A stretch of 21,480 nucleotides of DNA. Origin: CAZDUS01 sp964609375 (GTDB lineage: Bacteria > Verrucomicrobiota > Kiritimatiellia > CAIKKV01 > CAITUY01). Position numbers and translations under genes: made by a program. The notes below the pieces were generated by a model. That model saw only the letters and a program-made list of their open reading frames with translations. It was not told the origin of the DNA and searched no databases. Below, in pieces: positions 1 through 7,400 of this stretch. How positions within the stretch are numbered: the stretch's first letter is position 1; every line of letters begins with the position of its first letter. The stretch lies in contig CAZSSA010000037.1 in assembly GCA_964609375.1 (NCBI GenBank), forward strand, positions 1 to 21,480, in the 5' to 3' direction.

Positions 1-2
1 AA

Positions 3-1130
3 GCGCGGGAGCAGTTCGTTCTTGTGCGTGACGGCATGGGGGCCTGGGATCGGATATCGTATCTTCAAGGGTATTGCGCGGAGGAGGTGATTCCGGCGCT
101 TCGCGAGGCGGCGGCCCGTCACGGGTGGGGTTTACTGAGCCGGGATCCGGAATCGGATGAGGAGGTGCCCACCTTGTTGCGAAATCCGCAGTGGGTCCAG
201 CCGATCAAGGCGATTTTTGATTTGATTGGCATTCTGCCGGGATACAAAGAGTTGGATGTCAGCGCGGTGTTCCTGCTGTTTTATAGTGGTTTTTTTGCGA
301 TGCTTGTGAGCGATGCTGGATATGGGATGTTATTTCTGGTGCTAACCCTGGCGATCCGGCGGTGGGCGACGCGGCTTCCGAAGGAGGTGCCGCATCTGCT
401 GGGGGTTCTGAGTGTTTGTACGATCGTGTGGGGAGTGTTGACAGGGGCCTATTTCGGTATTTCCATCGAGGCGCTGCCCGCCGTGATGCAAGGGGCGGCG
501 ATTCCATGGCTGAGGGATGAGGCCAATTTAATGCAACTGTGCTTTCTGATTGGTGCGGTACACTTAAGCCTTGCGCATGGGTGGGCCCTGGTTAGGGCAG
601 GGTTGTGTCCCGCCGCATTGGCCCAGTTGGGATGGATTGCCGTGACATGGGTCATGTATTACCTGGCGATGAACATGATCTTGGAGCGGTTGATGCCGGG
701 GTTTGTGTTGCCCTTGTTTCTGGTTGGGGTGGGGGCCGTGGCGTTGTTTATGACGCCGTTGAAGGCATTGAAGACGGAGTGGCCGAATCATATGATGCTG
801 CCGTTGACGGTCGTGGGGAATTTTGGTGACGTGGTGTCGTATGTCCGGTTATTTGCCGTGGGTAGCGCCGGGACGGCGATCAGTGTGGCGTTTAACGACA
901 TGGCGGTGGGTGGCGGGATTCATGGGGTGGGAGACGGTTTGGTGGCGGCCCTGATTTTGTTCCTGGCCCATGGATTGAACATCCTGCTGGCGGGGCTTGC
1001 GGTGATTGTGCATGGTGTCCGGTTGAATACGTTGGAATTTTCGGGACATCTAGGGATGCAATGGACGGGGGTTCCGTTCAAGCCCTTCCGAAGGGCCGGG
1101 AAGAATGAAGTGACAATCGCGAGACGTTAA
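3..1130 (+). CDS. ntpI: V-type ATP synthase/ATPase subunit I, C-terminal part (5' end outside window)
   Basis: The reading frame is open from the first bases of the window, so the N-terminus is missing; 375 residues remain. Subunit I (the homologue of eukaryotic subunit a) is the membrane stator that forms the ion half-channels against the proteolipid ring. The visible part starts at the end of the soluble arm and continues into about seven or eight hydrophobic segments. The family signature around GDVVSYVRLFAVG near position 825-865 is present, including the arginine that faces the rotor carboxylate in this family. The frame ends 12 bases before the start of subunit K, as in other bacterial V-ATPase operons where I is followed by K. 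An internal ATG at 24 lies inside the domain and is not a likely true start. Confidence 0.93.
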   Translation, partial: AREQFVLVRDGMGAWDRISYLQGYCAEEVIPALREAAARHGWGLLSRDPESDEEVPTLLRNPQWVQPIKAIFDLIGILPGYKELDVSAVFLLFYSGFFAMLVSDAGYGMLFLVLTLAIRRWATRLPKEVPHLLGVLSVCTIVWGVLTGAYFGISIEALPAVMQGAAIPWLRDEANLMQLCFLIGAVHLSLAHGWALVRAGLCPAALAQLGWIAVTWVMYYLAMNMILERLMPGFVLPLFLVGVGAVALFMTPLKALKTEWPNHMMLPLTVVGNFGDVVSYVRLFAVGSAGTAISVAFNDMAVGGGIHGVGDGLVAALILFLAHGLNILLAGLAVIVHGVRLNTLEFSGHLGMQWTGVPFKPFRRAGKNEVTIARR

Positions 1131-1142
1131 TACAAGGAGAAG

Positions 1143-1604
1143 ATGAGTATGGAAGCGACATCGATGATAGCGTTGGGGAAGATGGGCGGGGCGGCGGCTC
1201 TTGGGCTTGCTGCCTTGGGTTCTGCCATGGGGGCCGGCGCCGCTGGTCCAGCCGCCATTGGAGTCTGGAAGAAGTGTTACGTGCAGAAAAAGGCGGCACC
1301 CTTCATGTTGCTGGCGTTTGTGGGCGCCCCATTGTCGCAGACGATCTATGGCATGATCGTCATGAATAAGATCCTGGCCAATGCGGTGTTGTCGCCGACG
1401 AACTGGATGGATCTGGTCGGGGTTGGCATTTTCAGTGGCGCTGCGCTTGGCGCTTCCGCTTGGATGCAGGGCATCACGGGTGCCGCTGCAGCGGATGCAT
1501 TGGGCGAAACCGGGCAGGGCGCGGGCAACTACCTGATGGCGCTTGGGATTATTGAGACGGTGGCTATTTTTGTCCTGGTGTTTATCGGCAAGGCGATTGT
1601 CTAG
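1143..1604 (+). CDS. ntpK: V-type ATPase subunit K (proteolipid rotor subunit)
   Basis: This 153-residue, very hydrophobic protein has four membrane segments (about 14-40, 52-78, 90-112, 130-152), the double-hairpin form of the V-type rotor proteolipid. The ion-binding carboxylate is Glu138 in the last helix (GIIETVAIF). Polar residues Ser65 and Gln66 in helix 2 and Gln109 in helix 3 fall where E. hirae NtpK has Na+ ligands. The start ATG at 1143 follows the Shine-Dalgarno AAGGAG at 1134-1139. It lies 12 bases after subunit I and appears to be the last gene of the ATPase operon, since the next gene has its own promoter. I see no convincing terminator in the 170 bases downstream. Confidence 0.93.
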   Translation: MSMEATSMIALGKMGGAAALGLAALGSAMGAGAAGPAAIGVWKKCYVQKKAAPFMLLAFVGAPLSQTIYGMIVMNKILANAVLSPTNWMDLVGVGIFSGAALGASAWMQGITGAAAADALGETGQGAGNYLMALGIIETVAIFVLVFIGKAIV

Positions 1605-1693
1605 CCCGGGGTTGCTGATGACGCTGCCAGGCGATTCCGGTCGGGTTGCCTTCCTCGCCGCTGAATGTTCACACCAGCCTTAACAGGGTTGTG

Positions 1694-1713
1694 GTTGCAT
1701 GGGGGCATGCAAC
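1694..1713. repeat. Perfect 8-bp inverted repeat just upstream of the ispD promoter
   Basis: GTTGCATG at 1694-1701 and CATGCAAC at 1706-1713 are exact inverted copies separated by GGGG. The repeat ends two bases before the -35 box of the promoter at 1716-1744. That position suits an operator or activator site. No T-run follows, so it is a poor candidate for an intrinsic terminator of the ATPase operon. Function is inferred from position only. Confidence 0.5.
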
Positions 1714-1715
1714 GG

Positions 1716-1744
1716 TTGACTTACGTTCCGGCTGGACGTATATT
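1716..1744 (+). promoter_or_regulatory. Sigma-70-type promoter for the ispD operon
   Basis: TTGACT at 1716-1721 matches the -35 consensus at five of six bases. It is separated by exactly 17 bases from TATATT at 1739-1744, five of six for -10. Transcription would start near 1751, about 24 bases before the ispD ATG at 1775. This favours the short ispD start, because an upstream ATG at 1646 would lie before the promoter. Confidence 0.65.
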
Positions 1745-1774
1745 AAATTGTCATTACGAAAGCGGGGGGGACCA

Positions 1775-2452
1775 ATGATCTTCGGGATAATTGTGGCGGC
1801 GGGAAAGAGCGAGCGCATGGGCTCCGATATTGACAAGGCGTTCTTGTCGCTCGGGACCCGTCCGGTGCTGGCTTATTCACTGATGGCATTTGAGCAATGC
1901 CCGATGATTGACGGTGTGATTCTTGTGGTTCGCAAGGATCGGGTGGAGTCCGCGAGGGGGTTGGTGCAGGTTTTCGGGTGTGCCAAGGTTCGCAAGGTTA
2001 TTGCCGGCGGGTTGACGAGGCAGGGGTCGGTGCGGAACGGCCTTGCGGAACTCGGGGATGATGTTGATATTGTGGCGATTCATGATGGTGCCAGGCCCTG
2101 TGTGACGTCGCGAATCATTGAGGAGACCATTCGTTCGGCGAAGCAGCATGGAAGCGGCGTGGCGGCGGTCAAGGTCAATGATACCATTAAGGAAGCCGAG
2201 CGTAACATGGTGGTGACCCGAACGGTTGACCGTGCCAAGCTATGGGCCGTTCAAACGCCCCAGACGTTTGGACTGGATTTGCTTCGCAAGGCATATGAGC
2301 ATGTAGGGAAAAAGAAGCTGATCGTTACGGACGATGCAGCCGCCGTTGAGGAGATGGGCGAGCGTGTTTATCTGGTGCCGTCCCCTTGGACGAACATCAA
2401 GATCACGACGCCCGAGGATCTGGCGCTGGCGTCAATGATATTAAAAGTTTGA
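1775..2452 (+). CDS. ispD: 2-C-methyl-D-erythritol 4-phosphate cytidylyltransferase
   Basis: IspD couples CTP to methylerythritol phosphate in the third step of the MEP isoprenoid pathway in the cytoplasm. The 225-residue product has the usual family length. The nucleotide-binding N-terminus is IIVAAGKSERMG with the downstream Lys of DKAFL. Further family motifs are IHDGARP, AVQTPQTF, VTDDAAAVE and a C-terminal NIKITTPEDL. The frame is open back to an ATG at 1646, but homology begins at the ATG at 1775, which is preceded by a run of G bases (1764-1770) that can serve as ribosome binding site and by a good promoter. The next gene begins 14 bases after the stop, so the two are probably cotranscribed. 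Confidence 0.94.
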   Translation: MIFGIIVAAGKSERMGSDIDKAFLSLGTRPVLAYSLMAFEQCPMIDGVILVVRKDRVESARGLVQVFGCAKVRKVIAGGLTRQGSVRNGLAELGDDVDIVAIHDGARPCVTSRIIEETIRSAKQHGSGVAAVKVNDTIKEAERNMVVTRTVDRAKLWAVQTPQTFGLDLLRKAYEHVGKKKLIVTDDAAAVEEMGERVYLVPSPWTNIKITTPEDLALASMILKV

Positions 2453-2466
2453 TTGATAATACCCCC

Positions 2467-3201
2467 ATGGCCAACATCAAGTACGCTGTTTTGGGTGATA
2501 TTCACGGGAATTGGGAGGCGCTTTCCGCCGTTCTTGAGGATGCGCAAGCTCAGGGGGTTACGCATTATACCTGTGTTGGGGATACGGTGGGATATAATGC
2601 GAATCCGGCGGAATGTTTGCACAAGATCAGGGAATTGCAGGCGGTCTGTGTGCGCGGGAATCACGATCACTATTGTTCGCATGATGAGTGTATCCGTGAT
2701 TTTCATCCTTTGGCGGCCAATGTGGTCGATTGGACCCGTAACCAGTTGTCTGACGACGATGTCAGTTTTTTGCGCCAGCAGAAGTTGGTTCGGGTGGTGA
2801 ATGGATTTACCCTGGTGCACAGCACTCTGGATATGCCTGAAAAGTGGGGGTATGTGTTTGAAGAGTTGGAGGCAGAATCCAACTTTAATTATCAGTCCAC
2901 GACCGTTTGTTTTTATGGTCACACCCATCATCCGGTGGTTTTTGAGAAATCGGGCCATGTGCGACGCGTCAACGGTGGAGGCACCGTTGCGATTACGCTG
3001 GGCAAGAAGTACTTTATCAATGTGGGCAGCGTGGGGCAGCCAAGGGATGGGGACAGTCGTTCAGCGTATGCCGTCTATGATATGGCGGCGCGGAAGGTGG
3101 AATTACGGCGAGTGGAGTATGATATCCCCGCCGCGCAAAAGAAGATTCTCGATGCGGGCTTGCCTGAGCGGCTGGCGATGCGGCTAGAAGCGGGGGTCTA
3201 G
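2467..3201 (+). CDS. Calcineurin-like metallophosphoesterase
   Basis: The 244-residue protein has the full set of metallophosphoesterase motifs: GDIHGN (residues 10-15), GDTVGY (38-43), GNHDH (64-68) and GHTHHP (151-156). These supply the Asp, Asn and His ligands of a two-metal centre. It resembles the small cytoplasmic YfcE-like phosphodiesterases; the substrate cannot be read from sequence. The ATG at 2467 is chosen because the domain begins within ten residues of it and it lies just after ispD. A longer frame from 2386 would overlap ispD by 67 bases. The stop TAG at 3199-3201 shares its last base with the GTG start of the next gene, which implies translational coupling. Confidence 0.88.
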   Translation: MANIKYAVLGDIHGNWEALSAVLEDAQAQGVTHYTCVGDTVGYNANPAECLHKIRELQAVCVRGNHDHYCSHDECIRDFHPLAANVVDWTRNQLSDDDVSFLRQQKLVRVVNGFTLVHSTLDMPEKWGYVFEELEAESNFNYQSTTVCFYGHTHHPVVFEKSGHVRRVNGGGTVAITLGKKYFINVGSVGQPRDGDSRSAYAVYDMAARKVELRRVEYDIPAAQKKILDAGLPERLAMRLEAGV

Positions 3202-4097
3202 TGCGCACGGTTGCGCCACGGACGTTGTTCATTTTGGTTGATGGGCTCGGCCTGGGGCCGCCTGACCCCGTTATCAACCCGCTTTACCGTGGTGTTTGCC
3301 CCTGCCTTCTTGATCTCCTTGAGAATCACGCCGTCCCGATTGATGCCGGGATGGGGATGCCGGGAATTCCCCAGAGTGCAACGGGTCAGACAGCGCTTTT
3401 TACGGGAGTGAATGCCGCCCGTGCAATGGGGAGGCATGTGGAGGGTTTCCCGGGGCCTGTCCTGCGGGATATTATCCGGGAACACAATTTCTACAATACG
3501 TTTACCAGTCTTGGATTCAATTCCGCTTTTGCCAATGCCTACTATGTGGATGACATGGCGGAAGTGCATGCGCGGCGGCGGCAGTCGGTGACCACGGTGG
3601 CTGCGTTAAAGGCGTTCGGAGTGGTGAGGGATCGTGCCGACATGATGAGGGGAAAGGCCGTGTATCAGGATTTGACCCGGGCGAGTCTGCGTGAGCGGGG
3701 GTATGAGGGGGCGCTCGTGACTCCGGCGGAATCGGCCCGTGATCTCCTTGGGATTGCAGAGGCGTATGACTTTACGGTGTTTGAGTATTTTCAGACGGAC
3801 AGGATGGGGCACAAGGGGACTCGCGTCGAGGTGGAGGGAGTGCTGGCCGTGCTTGATGAGTTTTTGGCCGGGATTAGTGCCTTTGTGAAAAAGGAGGGGA
3901 ATCTGCTGGTCCTCACCAGTGACCACGGGAACATTGAGGACTCGGGGTCGCCATTGCATTCGGTCAATCCGGTTCCCCTGGTGGCTATTGGGTATGGGGC
4001 GGAAATTCTCAGGCGAGAGGCGAAGTCCATTACGGATGTGGCGCCGTTATTGTTGAGGCTTTACGAAGGTGCCATGCGCCGCGATCACGGCGCATAG
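3201..4097 (+). CDS. Alkaline-phosphatase-superfamily metalloenzyme (phosphoglycerate mutase/phosphopentomutase-like)
   Basis: This 298-residue protein keeps all the metal ligands of the cofactor-independent phosphoglycerate mutase/alkaline phosphatase fold. They are Asp14 (VDGLG), the nucleophile region SATGQT at 59-64, Asp200 and His204 (TDRMGHKG), Asp241-His242 (SDHGN) and His253. It is much shorter than classical GpmI (about 510 residues), so it lacks the inserted phosphotransferase domain and is probably a phosphatase or mutase of another substrate. The GTG start at 3201 overlaps the upstream stop by one base and has no better in-frame alternative. It ends the ispD operon. A separate mutase-like protein is encoded at 8074. 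Confidence 0.8.
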   Translation: MRTVAPRTLFILVDGLGLGPPDPVINPLYRGVCPCLLDLLENHAVPIDAGMGMPGIPQSATGQTALFTGVNAARAMGRHVEGFPGPVLRDIIREHNFYNTFTSLGFNSAFANAYYVDDMAEVHARRRQSVTTVAALKAFGVVRDRADMMRGKAVYQDLTRASLRERGYEGALVTPAESARDLLGIAEAYDFTVFEYFQTDRMGHKGTRVEVEGVLAVLDEFLAGISAFVKKEGNLLVLTSDHGNIEDSGSPLHSVNPVPLVAIGYGAEILRREAKSITDVAPLLLRLYEGAMRRDHGA

Positions 4098-4099
4098 CA
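4070..4099. terminator. Stem-loop at the end of the ispD operon, between convergent genes
   Basis: TGCCATGCGCCG at 4070-4081 pairs with CGGCGCATAGCA at 4088-4099 with one mismatch and a six-base loop. The stem spans the last codons and stop of the metalloenzyme gene and sits between two convergent genes, so it could slow transcription from either side. There is no T-run on either strand, so classical intrinsic termination is not supported. Confidence 0.35.
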
Positions 4100-4128
4100 C
4101 GAATGGAATGTCAGTTGCCCTTGGAGGC

Positions 4129-4515
4129 TTACTTTGCAGGAGCGGCAGGGATATCCACCTTTTCGATGGTGGTGATGGTTTTGAAGGCCCGGACGGTTTT
4201 CCCTTTCTTTTCCATGGTGGTTCCGGTGCCGGTGATTTTGACTTTTGATCCAGCAAACTCTTCGACCTTGCCCTTGGGCAGGCGCACATCCTTGCCTTCT
4301 TCGTCGACAAGGGTGAACCAGGTCATCATGGGTGTGCCGTCTTTTTTCTTGTTCTCGTGCTTGGTGACGGTGCCGATAGCGGTCATGTCCTGAGTCGCCA
4401 ATGCCTTTTCTTGTTTGGCGACAGGTTTATCGGCGGGGGCGGCTACTTCCTCGGCCATGCTGCTTGTTGTGGTCAATGCCAAGGCTGCCAACGCGATCCA
4501 ATATGCTTTCGTCAT
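4129..4515 (-). CDS. Small exported OB-fold-like protein, unrecognised family
   Basis: The 128-residue product begins with a Sec signal peptide (MTKAYWIALAALALTTTSSMA, cleavage likely after SMA), followed by a Lys/Ala-rich linker. The C-terminal half (about 45-122) alternates short hydrophobic strands and charged turns: IGTVTKHENK, TWFTLVDEEGKDVRLP, GSKVKITGTG, RAFKTITTIEKV. This pattern resembles the OB-fold of small periplasmic stress proteins, but I cannot assign a family. The start is supported by GGAG five bases before the ATG. It is a single-gene unit reading towards the ispD operon, with a promoter region at 4593-4620. Confidence 0.75.
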   Translation of the reverse strand: MTKAYWIALAALALTTTSSMAEEVAAPADKPVAKQEKALATQDMTAIGTVTKHENKKKDGTPMMTWFTLVDEEGKDVRLPKGKVEEFAGSKVKITGTGTTMEKKGKTVRAFKTITTIEKVDIPAAPAK

Positions 4516-4592
4516 GATTTCTCCATCTTGTTTATTGGATTTACCTCCCGAACATCAAAAAGATGACGGTAAACAAGGCAAATCCTGTAAAA

Positions 4593-4620
4593 ACTATATA
4601 ATATTATATAGAAACTGCAA
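4593..4620 (-). promoter_or_regulatory. AT-rich palindromic promoter region of the exported OB-like gene
   Basis: CTATATAATATTATATAG at 4594-4611 is a perfect 18-base palindrome in a local AT-rich stretch. On the minus strand it provides TATAGT at 4598-4593 as a -10, spaced 16 bases from TTGCAG at 4620-4615. The -10 match is good (five of six) and the -35 is weak. The palindrome could also be a repressor site covering the -10 element; this is inferred. Confidence 0.4.
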
Positions 4621-4640
4621 TAATACTATTTAGCTATGCG

Positions 4641-4699
4641 CCTGAATCCTTAGCGAAGCGCGGCGGCGGTACGCCGACGTGCTTCGCTAAGGATTCAGG
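4641..4699. repeat. 59-base near-perfect hairpin, REP-like palindromic repeat
   Basis: The outer arms CCTGAATCCTTAGCGAAGC (4641-4659) and its exact inverse (4681-4699) enclose a GC-rich core. The core itself folds as CGGCG-GTA-CGCCG at 4664-4676. In all, 28-base arms match except for a G/T and a G/A opposition around a three-base loop. Length, GC-rich tip and intergenic position are like REP or BIME elements mobilised by RAYT transposases. No second copy lies in this window, so membership of a dispersed family is unproven. It separates the divergent OB-like gene and hrpB. Confidence 0.6.
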
Positions 4700-4718
4700 T
4701 ACCCAGTGCAGCCCGACG

Positions 4719-4747
4719 TTGAATCCTCTGACGAAACATGATGTGAT
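4719..4747 (+). promoter_or_regulatory. Possible hrpB promoter
   Basis: TTGAAT at 4719-4724 and TGTGAT at 4742-4747 are spaced 17 bases apart and each match consensus at four of six positions. The start of transcription would be about 33 bases before the hrpB ATG. The match is moderate and not supported by any other signal. Confidence 0.3.
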
Positions 4748-4786
4748 ACATGGGCTCTGGACTTATGAAAGGTTTTGGAGGATGTG

Positions 4787-7336
4787 ATGGATCGGTTTGA
4801 TTTGCCCATATTCGAAATTGAGAAGTCGCTGGTCGCGGCGGCGTCCGGAGGTGGGCGGCGGATTGTACTCCAGGCTCCGACAGGGTCGGGTAAGTCTACA
4901 CAGGTGCCGCAGATATTGCTGGATCATGGACTGCTTCCCGAAGGGCGGCAGGTGATTGTCCTGCAACCCCGCCGGCTGGCGGCGCGGCTGCTGGCTTGTC
5001 GTGTGGCGTCGGAGCGGAAGGGATCGGTGGGCGGGGAAGTGGGGTATCAGGTGCGGTTCGAGGATCGCTCCTGTCGTGAGACGCGGATTCTCTATGTCAC
5101 CGAAGGCATTTTGCTGAGGAGATTACTGGGTGATCCCTTGCTGTCGTCGGCGGCTGTGCTGGTCTTCGATGAATTCCATGAGCGGCATTTGTTTGGTGAT
5201 GTGACGCTGGCACGGGCGCTCGAACTGCAACGGACGTCGCGTCCGGATTTGACCGTGGTGGTGATGTCGGCGACCTTGGACGGAGCCTCGTTGGAACGCT
5301 ATCTGGAGCCCTGCTCGGTGCTAAAGGCCGGCGGTCGGGTGTTTCCGGTGCGGATCGAGTACCTATCCAAGACTGTGGATTTCAACCGTGTTCCGGTATG
5401 GGAAACGGCGGCGGCGGAAACAGCGCGGTTGCTGGCACAGGAAAAGGATGGGGATGTGCTGGTGTTCATGCCCGGGGCGTACGAGATCCAGAAGACGCTG
5501 CAGGCGTTGTCGAGGTATCCTGAAACGCGGGGGATGGCGTTGAAGCCCTTGCACGGGGAGCTTGCGCCATCGGATCAGGATGCGGCGGTGGCCCCGTCGG
5601 CGCGGCGGAAGATTATTGTTTCCACCAATGTGGCGGAAACATCGCTGACCATTGAGGGGATCCGGCTGGTGGTGGATGGCGGGTTGGCGCGAATGGCGCG
5701 GTATGACGCCTATCGCGGGATCGACACGTTGTGGATTGAGAAGATCAGCCAGGCGTCTGCCGATCAGCGGGCGGGGCGGGCGGGGCGAACGGCGCCGGGT
5801 GTATGCCTGCGGCTGTGGACAGAACGTGACCATGTGGAACGGCCCAGTCGGGAGATACCGGAGATCAAGCGGGTGGATTTGGCGGAAACCGTGCTGATGT
5901 TAAAAGCTGGCGGGGTTGAGGATGTCAGGGCTTTTCCGTGGTTTGAGTCGCCGGATGAGCGGTTGTTGTGCCGGGCGGAAGTGCTGCTTGAGGATTTGGG
6001 TGCGGTGGATGGAGGAGGGCGGATTACCGAAATGGGGCGGCGGATGCTGGCGTTTCCGCTGCATCCCCGCTATGCACGGATGTTGCTGGCGGCGGAGTTG
6101 CTGGGGTGTGTGAGAAGTGCCGCCCTGATGGCGGCGTTGACGCAGGAGCGCGGAGTGCTGGTGAAGCGGGCAGACGAGCGGGCCATGGAATTGCGTGACC
6201 GGCGACTGGGGGATGAGGAGGTTTCGGACTTCTTCCTGCTGATGCGGGCGTGGGCTGAGAGCCAGGCGCATGATTACGAACCCGATTACTGCCGTCAGCT
6301 TGGAATTCATGCGGGAGCAGCACGTCAGGTGGGGCGGTTGTTTGATATGTTTTGCCGGATTGCCGCCGCCGAGGGCTTGCCGCTGGAACGGGAGTTTGCG
6401 GCCAATGACAGTGTGCGCCGTTGCATTTTGGCGGGGTTTGCGGATCAGGTGGCGAAGCGTATGGATGGTGGGACATTGCGGTGTGAGTTGGTGCATGGGC
6501 GGCGGGGAGTGATTGATCGGTCAAGTGTTGTGCGGAAGAGTGATCTGGTGGTGGCGACCGAAGTGCGCGAGGTGGAGAGCGGCGGCGGGCGGGAGATGGA
6601 GGTTTTGTTGGCTTGTGTGACGGCGATTGAAGCGGACTGGTTGGCGGAATTGTTTCCCGGGGCGGTCAGGGAGGAGACCCGGGTGTTGTTGGAGGCGACG
6701 ACGCGCCGGGTTGTGGCGAAGACGGGGCGCTACTATCACGACTTATGCCTCGAGACACGGATGGGAGGGGTGCCGTCCAAGGCCGAAGCGGCGCGGTTGT
6801 TGGCGGATGAAGTGGAGGCCGGGCGATGTACGCTCAAGCATTGGAATGAGGATGTTGAGCAGTGGATCATGAGGGTCAATTGTCTGGCGGCGTGGTGTCC
6901 TGAACTGGGGGTAACGGCGATAACAGCGGAGGATAGGCGGTTATTGCTGGAAGAGATATGTACGGGGTCGTTTGGCGTCAAAGAGGTCAAGGATTGTCAG
7001 GTTTGGCCGGTGGTTAAGGGGTGGCTGGATGGACGGGCACAGGCGCTGGTGGAAAAGCATGTGCCGGAGCGGGTGGTATTGCCTGGCGGGCGGAAGGTTA
7101 AGTTGACCTATTCGGAGAAGGGGGCCCCGGTGATGGCGGCGCGGATACAGGATTTGTATGGGGTTGAGGATAGTTTACGGGTGGCGATGGGACGCCAGAC
7201 GGTGGTGATTCAGGTATTGGCTCCCAATTTCCGTCCGATACAGGTGACGTCGGATCTGACGACGTTTTGGAAGGAAGGATATCCCAAGGCAAAGAAGGAG
7301 TTGCAGAGGCGTTATCCGCGGCATGAGTGGAGATAG
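4787..7336 (+). CDS. hrpB: ATP-dependent DEAH-box RNA helicase HrpB
   Basis: HrpB is a cytoplasmic DEAH/RHA helicase of poorly defined role. The 849-residue protein is close to the usual 810-850. Helicase motifs follow in order: Walker A APTGSGKS with Lys36, DEFHER at 128-133, MSATLD, STNVAETSLTIEG near 280 and QRAGRAGR from residue 327. The helicase-associated region and the HrpB C-terminal domain (ending FWKEGYPKAKKELQRRYPRHEW) follow, the latter separating HrpB from HrpA. The frame extends to a TTG at 4775, but ATG at 4787 has GGAGG at 4777-4781 five bases upstream and is preferred. The gene is strongly G-rich on the coding strand. The next gene has its own promoter just after the stop. 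Confidence 0.93.
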   Translation: MDRFDLPIFEIEKSLVAAASGGGRRIVLQAPTGSGKSTQVPQILLDHGLLPEGRQVIVLQPRRLAARLLACRVASERKGSVGGEVGYQVRFEDRSCRETRILYVTEGILLRRLLGDPLLSSAAVLVFDEFHERHLFGDVTLARALELQRTSRPDLTVVVMSATLDGASLERYLEPCSVLKAGGRVFPVRIEYLSKTVDFNRVPVWETAAAETARLLAQEKDGDVLVFMPGAYEIQKTLQALSRYPETRGMALKPLHGELAPSDQDAAVAPSARRKIIVSTNVAETSLTIEGIRLVVDGGLARMARYDAYRGIDTLWIEKISQASADQRAGRAGRTAPGVCLRLWTERDHVERPSREIPEIKRVDLAETVLMLKAGGVEDVRAFPWFESPDERLLCRAEVLLEDLGAVDGGGRITEMGRRMLAFPLHPRYARMLLAAELLGCVRSAALMAALTQERGVLVKRADERAMELRDRRLGDEEVSDFFLLMRAWAESQAHDYEPDYCRQLGIHAGAARQVGRLFDMFCRIAAAEGLPLEREFAANDSVRRCILAGFADQVAKRMDGGTLRCELVHGRRGVIDRSSVVRKSDLVVATEVREVESGGGREMEVLLACVTAIEADWLAELFPGAVREETRVLLEATTRRVVAKTGRYYHDLCLETRMGGVPSKAEAARLLADEVEAGRCTLKHWNEDVEQWIMRVNCLAAWCPELGVTAITAEDRRLLLEEICTGSFGVKEVKDCQVWPVVKGWLDGRAQALVEKHVPERVVLPGGRKVKLTYSEKGAPVMAARIQDLYGVEDSLRVAMGRQTVVIQVLAPNFRPIQVTSDLTTFWKEGYPKAKKELQRRYPRHEWR

Positions 7337-7343
7337 GTGGCAA

Positions 7344-7372
7344 TTGACCTTCTTTCGTTCCTTGGTTATCGT
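7344..7372 (+). promoter_or_regulatory. Sigma-70-type promoter for the cyclophilin gene
   Basis: TTGACC at 7344-7349 (five of six) and TATCGT at 7367-7372 (four of six) are separated by 17 bases, directly after the hrpB stop at 7336. Transcription would begin near 7379, a few bases before the Shine-Dalgarno GGAGGGAG at 7387-7394 and the ATG at 7401. The arrangement excludes the longer frame that starts at 7323. Confidence 0.55.
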
Positions 7373-7400
7373 TACTGCTTGTTGTGGAGGGAGTGGGCCT

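Noticed and set aside
4641..4699. Reading the 59-base palindrome as a terminator of the exported OB-like gene or of hrpB
   Set aside because: It lies upstream of both divergent genes and has no T-run on either side.
5363..5833. Long minus-strand open frame inside hrpB
   Set aside because: Rich in Arg, Pro and His as expected from the reverse complement of a G-rich gene, no ribosome binding site, and fully inside a well-supported gene.
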